The notes beneath the pieces were generated by a model that made no database searches, was not told the DNA's origin, and saw only the letters and a list, made by a program, of their open reading frames with translations. Positions 6,381 to 7,379 of a stretch of 7,379 bases of DNA are shown here, piece after piece. Positions within the stretch are counted from its first letter, which is position 1; each line of letters starts with the position of its first letter. The translations under genes and the position numbers were made by a program. This DNA is from Bacteroidota bacterium (GTDB lineage Bacteria > Bacteroidota > Bacteroidia > Bacteroidales > UBA1402): the NCBI GenBank assembly GCA_030706285.1, contig JAUZOU010000145.1:1-7379 (forward strand), read 5' to 3'.

Positions 6381-7028
6381 TCAGGCGTACTTGACAATGA
6401 TCGTTTTGATGATCTTTCCGACCGTTTCGGCAGCATTGGTCGCTTTTTCAAGTTCTTGCATGATCTCTTTGAGCTTAATGACTTCTACACCATCCTGTTC
6501 CGATTCGAATAAATTGATGATGAAATTTTCATAGACGTCGTCGGCTCTGTTTTCGATGTCATGTAATTCTTTGCAATACAAACTGATTCTTTTGGAATTT
6601 TTTTTCAGCACATCCAGCTCATCGACGGCTTTGCCGATGCAGACGGCGTCTTCCCTGATCAGGATGGCAAGGGCCACGGCTCCCTGGGGAATCTGTTTGG
6701 GCTTATATAAGGCAATACGCTTGGCACAGCTATTTATGTAATCGGTTACATCATCCAGCATACTGGCCAGGTGCTGGATATCCTCCCTGTCGAAAGGCGT
6801 GATGAACGTCGAATTTAGCTCGTCAAAGATTTTGTTTGATAACTGATCGCCTTTTTTTTCCTGCTCCTTGATCTTTTTGTAATAGTCGAGTGCCAGGTTA
6901 TGGTCATTTTTCTGAACACAATCGATGATTAAATCGGATACTGTCAGAAGAACGTCTGACATTTCTTTCAGAATGGGAAAAAACTTAGATTCTTTGGGCG
7001 TGAATTTACTGAAGACGGAATTATGCAT
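6381..7028 (-). CDS. DUF47 (PhoU-like) family protein, paralogue 1, first gene of the phosphate cluster
   Basis: This is a second DUF47 / UPF0111 protein (PF01865), 215 aa, with the same landmarks as its neighbour: VFSKFTPKESKFFPILKEM at the N terminus, ITPFDREDIQHLASMLDDVTD and ELHDIENRADDVYE. The frame is open further upstream to an ATG at 7106, giving 241 aa. I prefer the ATG at 7028: it yields exactly the length and N terminus of the paralogue (MHNS against MNNS), and the extra 26 residues are basic and unlike the family. The 7106 start would also lie almost on the transcription start expected from the -7 element at 7116-7123. Differences from the paralogue cluster at residues 32-50, 110-123 and 150-155, while the helices carrying the acidic motifs are nearly identical. 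It probably forms a regulatory partner of Pit, alone or as a hetero-oligomer with its sister; the latter is inference. Confidence 0.92.
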   Translation of the reverse strand: MHNSVFSKFTPKESKFFPILKEMSDVLLTVSDLIIDCVQKNDHNLALDYYKKIKEQEKKGDQLSNKIFDELNSTFITPFDREDIQHLASMLDDVTDYINSCAKRIALYKPKQIPQGAVALAILIREDAVCIGKAVDELDVLKKNSKRISLYCKELHDIENRADDVYENFIINLFESEQDGVEVIKLKEIMQELEKATNAAETVGKIIKTIIVKYA

Positions 7029-7115
7029 AGGACTGATTTTATGGATGTTGTTGGTTTTGTAATCGAGTCGTCGCAACAGAACTGAAATACGAAGGCGCTT
7101 AAACATTCATCAGTG

Positions 7116-7123
7116 CAAAGATA
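7116..7123 (-). promoter_or_regulatory. Probable -7 element of the DUF47-DUF47-pit cluster
   Basis: On the - strand this reads TATCTTTG, an exact match to the Bacteroides TAnnTTTG consensus. It would start transcription near 7108, leaving a leader of about 80 bases before the ATG at 7028. The expected -33 region holds only TTAA or ATTA, so the match is partial. Its position before the first gene of a - strand cluster makes it the best promoter candidate in this region. Confidence 0.4.
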
Positions 7124-7189
7124 TTTTTTTTGCCCGTTTCATTAATCATTTTTCAGAGAATTTATGAATTTTTTCCCATGTTGGCTGTG

Positions 7190-7227
7190 GCTTATACAGT
7201 TAACGGACCTTCTTTTCCTGTATAGGC
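7190..7227. repeat. 10-bp inverted repeat (hairpin) upstream of the phosphate cluster
   Basis: GCTTATACAG at 7190-7199 pairs with CTGTATAGGC at 7218-7227, nine Watson-Crick pairs and one G-T, around an 18-nt loop. No T tract follows on either strand, so it is not a standard intrinsic terminator. It lies about 65 bp upstream of the possible -7 element on the - strand, where an upstream activator site such as a PhoB-like operator might sit, but it does not match a pho box that I recognise. Confidence 0.55.
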
Positions 7228-7379
7228 AGCTTTCAAGCGAGCAGATAGAGCAGGAGTAAGGCGTTTTGTAAACCTAACGGCCGATGGCGACGAGGTAGCT
7301 GATCGAACTGATCGTCAACGATAGCCATGGTTCGTCAGAATTCAACGGTAAAACGGAAATTTAATAATCTGCCTGTCAG

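Larger units (their letters stand above)
7029..7379. other. 351-bp region without a convincing gene, upstream of the phosphate cluster
   Basis: Apart from the possible -7 element and the hairpin at 7190-7227, I find nothing firm. On the + strand a frame begins with an ATG at 7327 and stays open to the window edge (17 codons, MVRQNSTVKRKFNNLPV), which could be the start of a gene or chance. On the - strand short frames in 7230-7379 are closed by stops on both sides. The DNA from about 7230 is GC-richer than the AT-rich promoter area at 7100-7180. Confidence 0.5.

Noticed and set aside
7026..7106. Extended start of DUF47 paralogue 1 at 7106, adding 26 residues
   Set aside because: The equal-length paralogue supports the start at 7028, the extension is unlike the family, and it would nearly coincide with the expected transcription start.
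7230..7379. Remnant of a transposase or tail of a gene on the - strand
   Set aside because: Each - strand frame is broken by stops within about 30 codons and I could not match the short translations to a family.

Overview
The window looks like Bacteroidota, most likely Bacteroidales. Start codons mostly lack a Shine-Dalgarno sequence, and elements resembling the Bacteroides -7 box (TAnnTTTG) lie upstream of the phosphate genes. The DUF47 and Pit proteins also read as typical of that order. This assignment is inferred from sequence style; no marker gene is present. I saw no tRNA, rRNA, CRISPR array or intact insertion sequence.

Left half (1-4388, + strand) is the distal part of a type I restriction-modification locus. 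It holds the C-terminal end of the specificity subunit HsdS, cut by the window edge. Seven bases downstream comes a 483-aa COG2865-type protein with an AlbA_2 (Schlafen-like) domain and a GHKL-type ATPase-like domain. A 216-bp gap follows, containing two perfect 24-bp direct repeats, a third degenerate copy and a possible promoter. The last gene is a full-length 813-aa HsdR with PD-(D/E)XK nuclease, SF2 translocase and EcoEI-type C-terminal domains, joined by an unusual linker with three Cys-rich motifs. hsdM is not visible and presumably lies upstream of hsdS.

Centre (4389-4578) is a convergent intergenic region that probably marks the edge of the restriction locus. It has one small perfect hairpin and no gene.

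Right half (4579-7028, - strand) is a phosphate-transport cluster, read right to left: DUF47 paralogue 1, DUF47 paralogue 2, then a PiT-family phosphate transporter. The two DUF47 proteins are each 215 aa, align without gaps and are about 75% identical by hand count, so they look like a tandem duplication. Each has a TAnnTTTG element upstream. Beyond position 7028 are 351 bp without a convincing gene; they contain the probable cluster promoter and a 10-bp hairpin.

The best candidate for something new is the hsdS / AlbA_2-GHKL / hsdR arrangement with its repeat-bearing leader before hsdR. The restriction subunit may be controlled separately from modification, possibly by the protein encoded between them. 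That link is inference.
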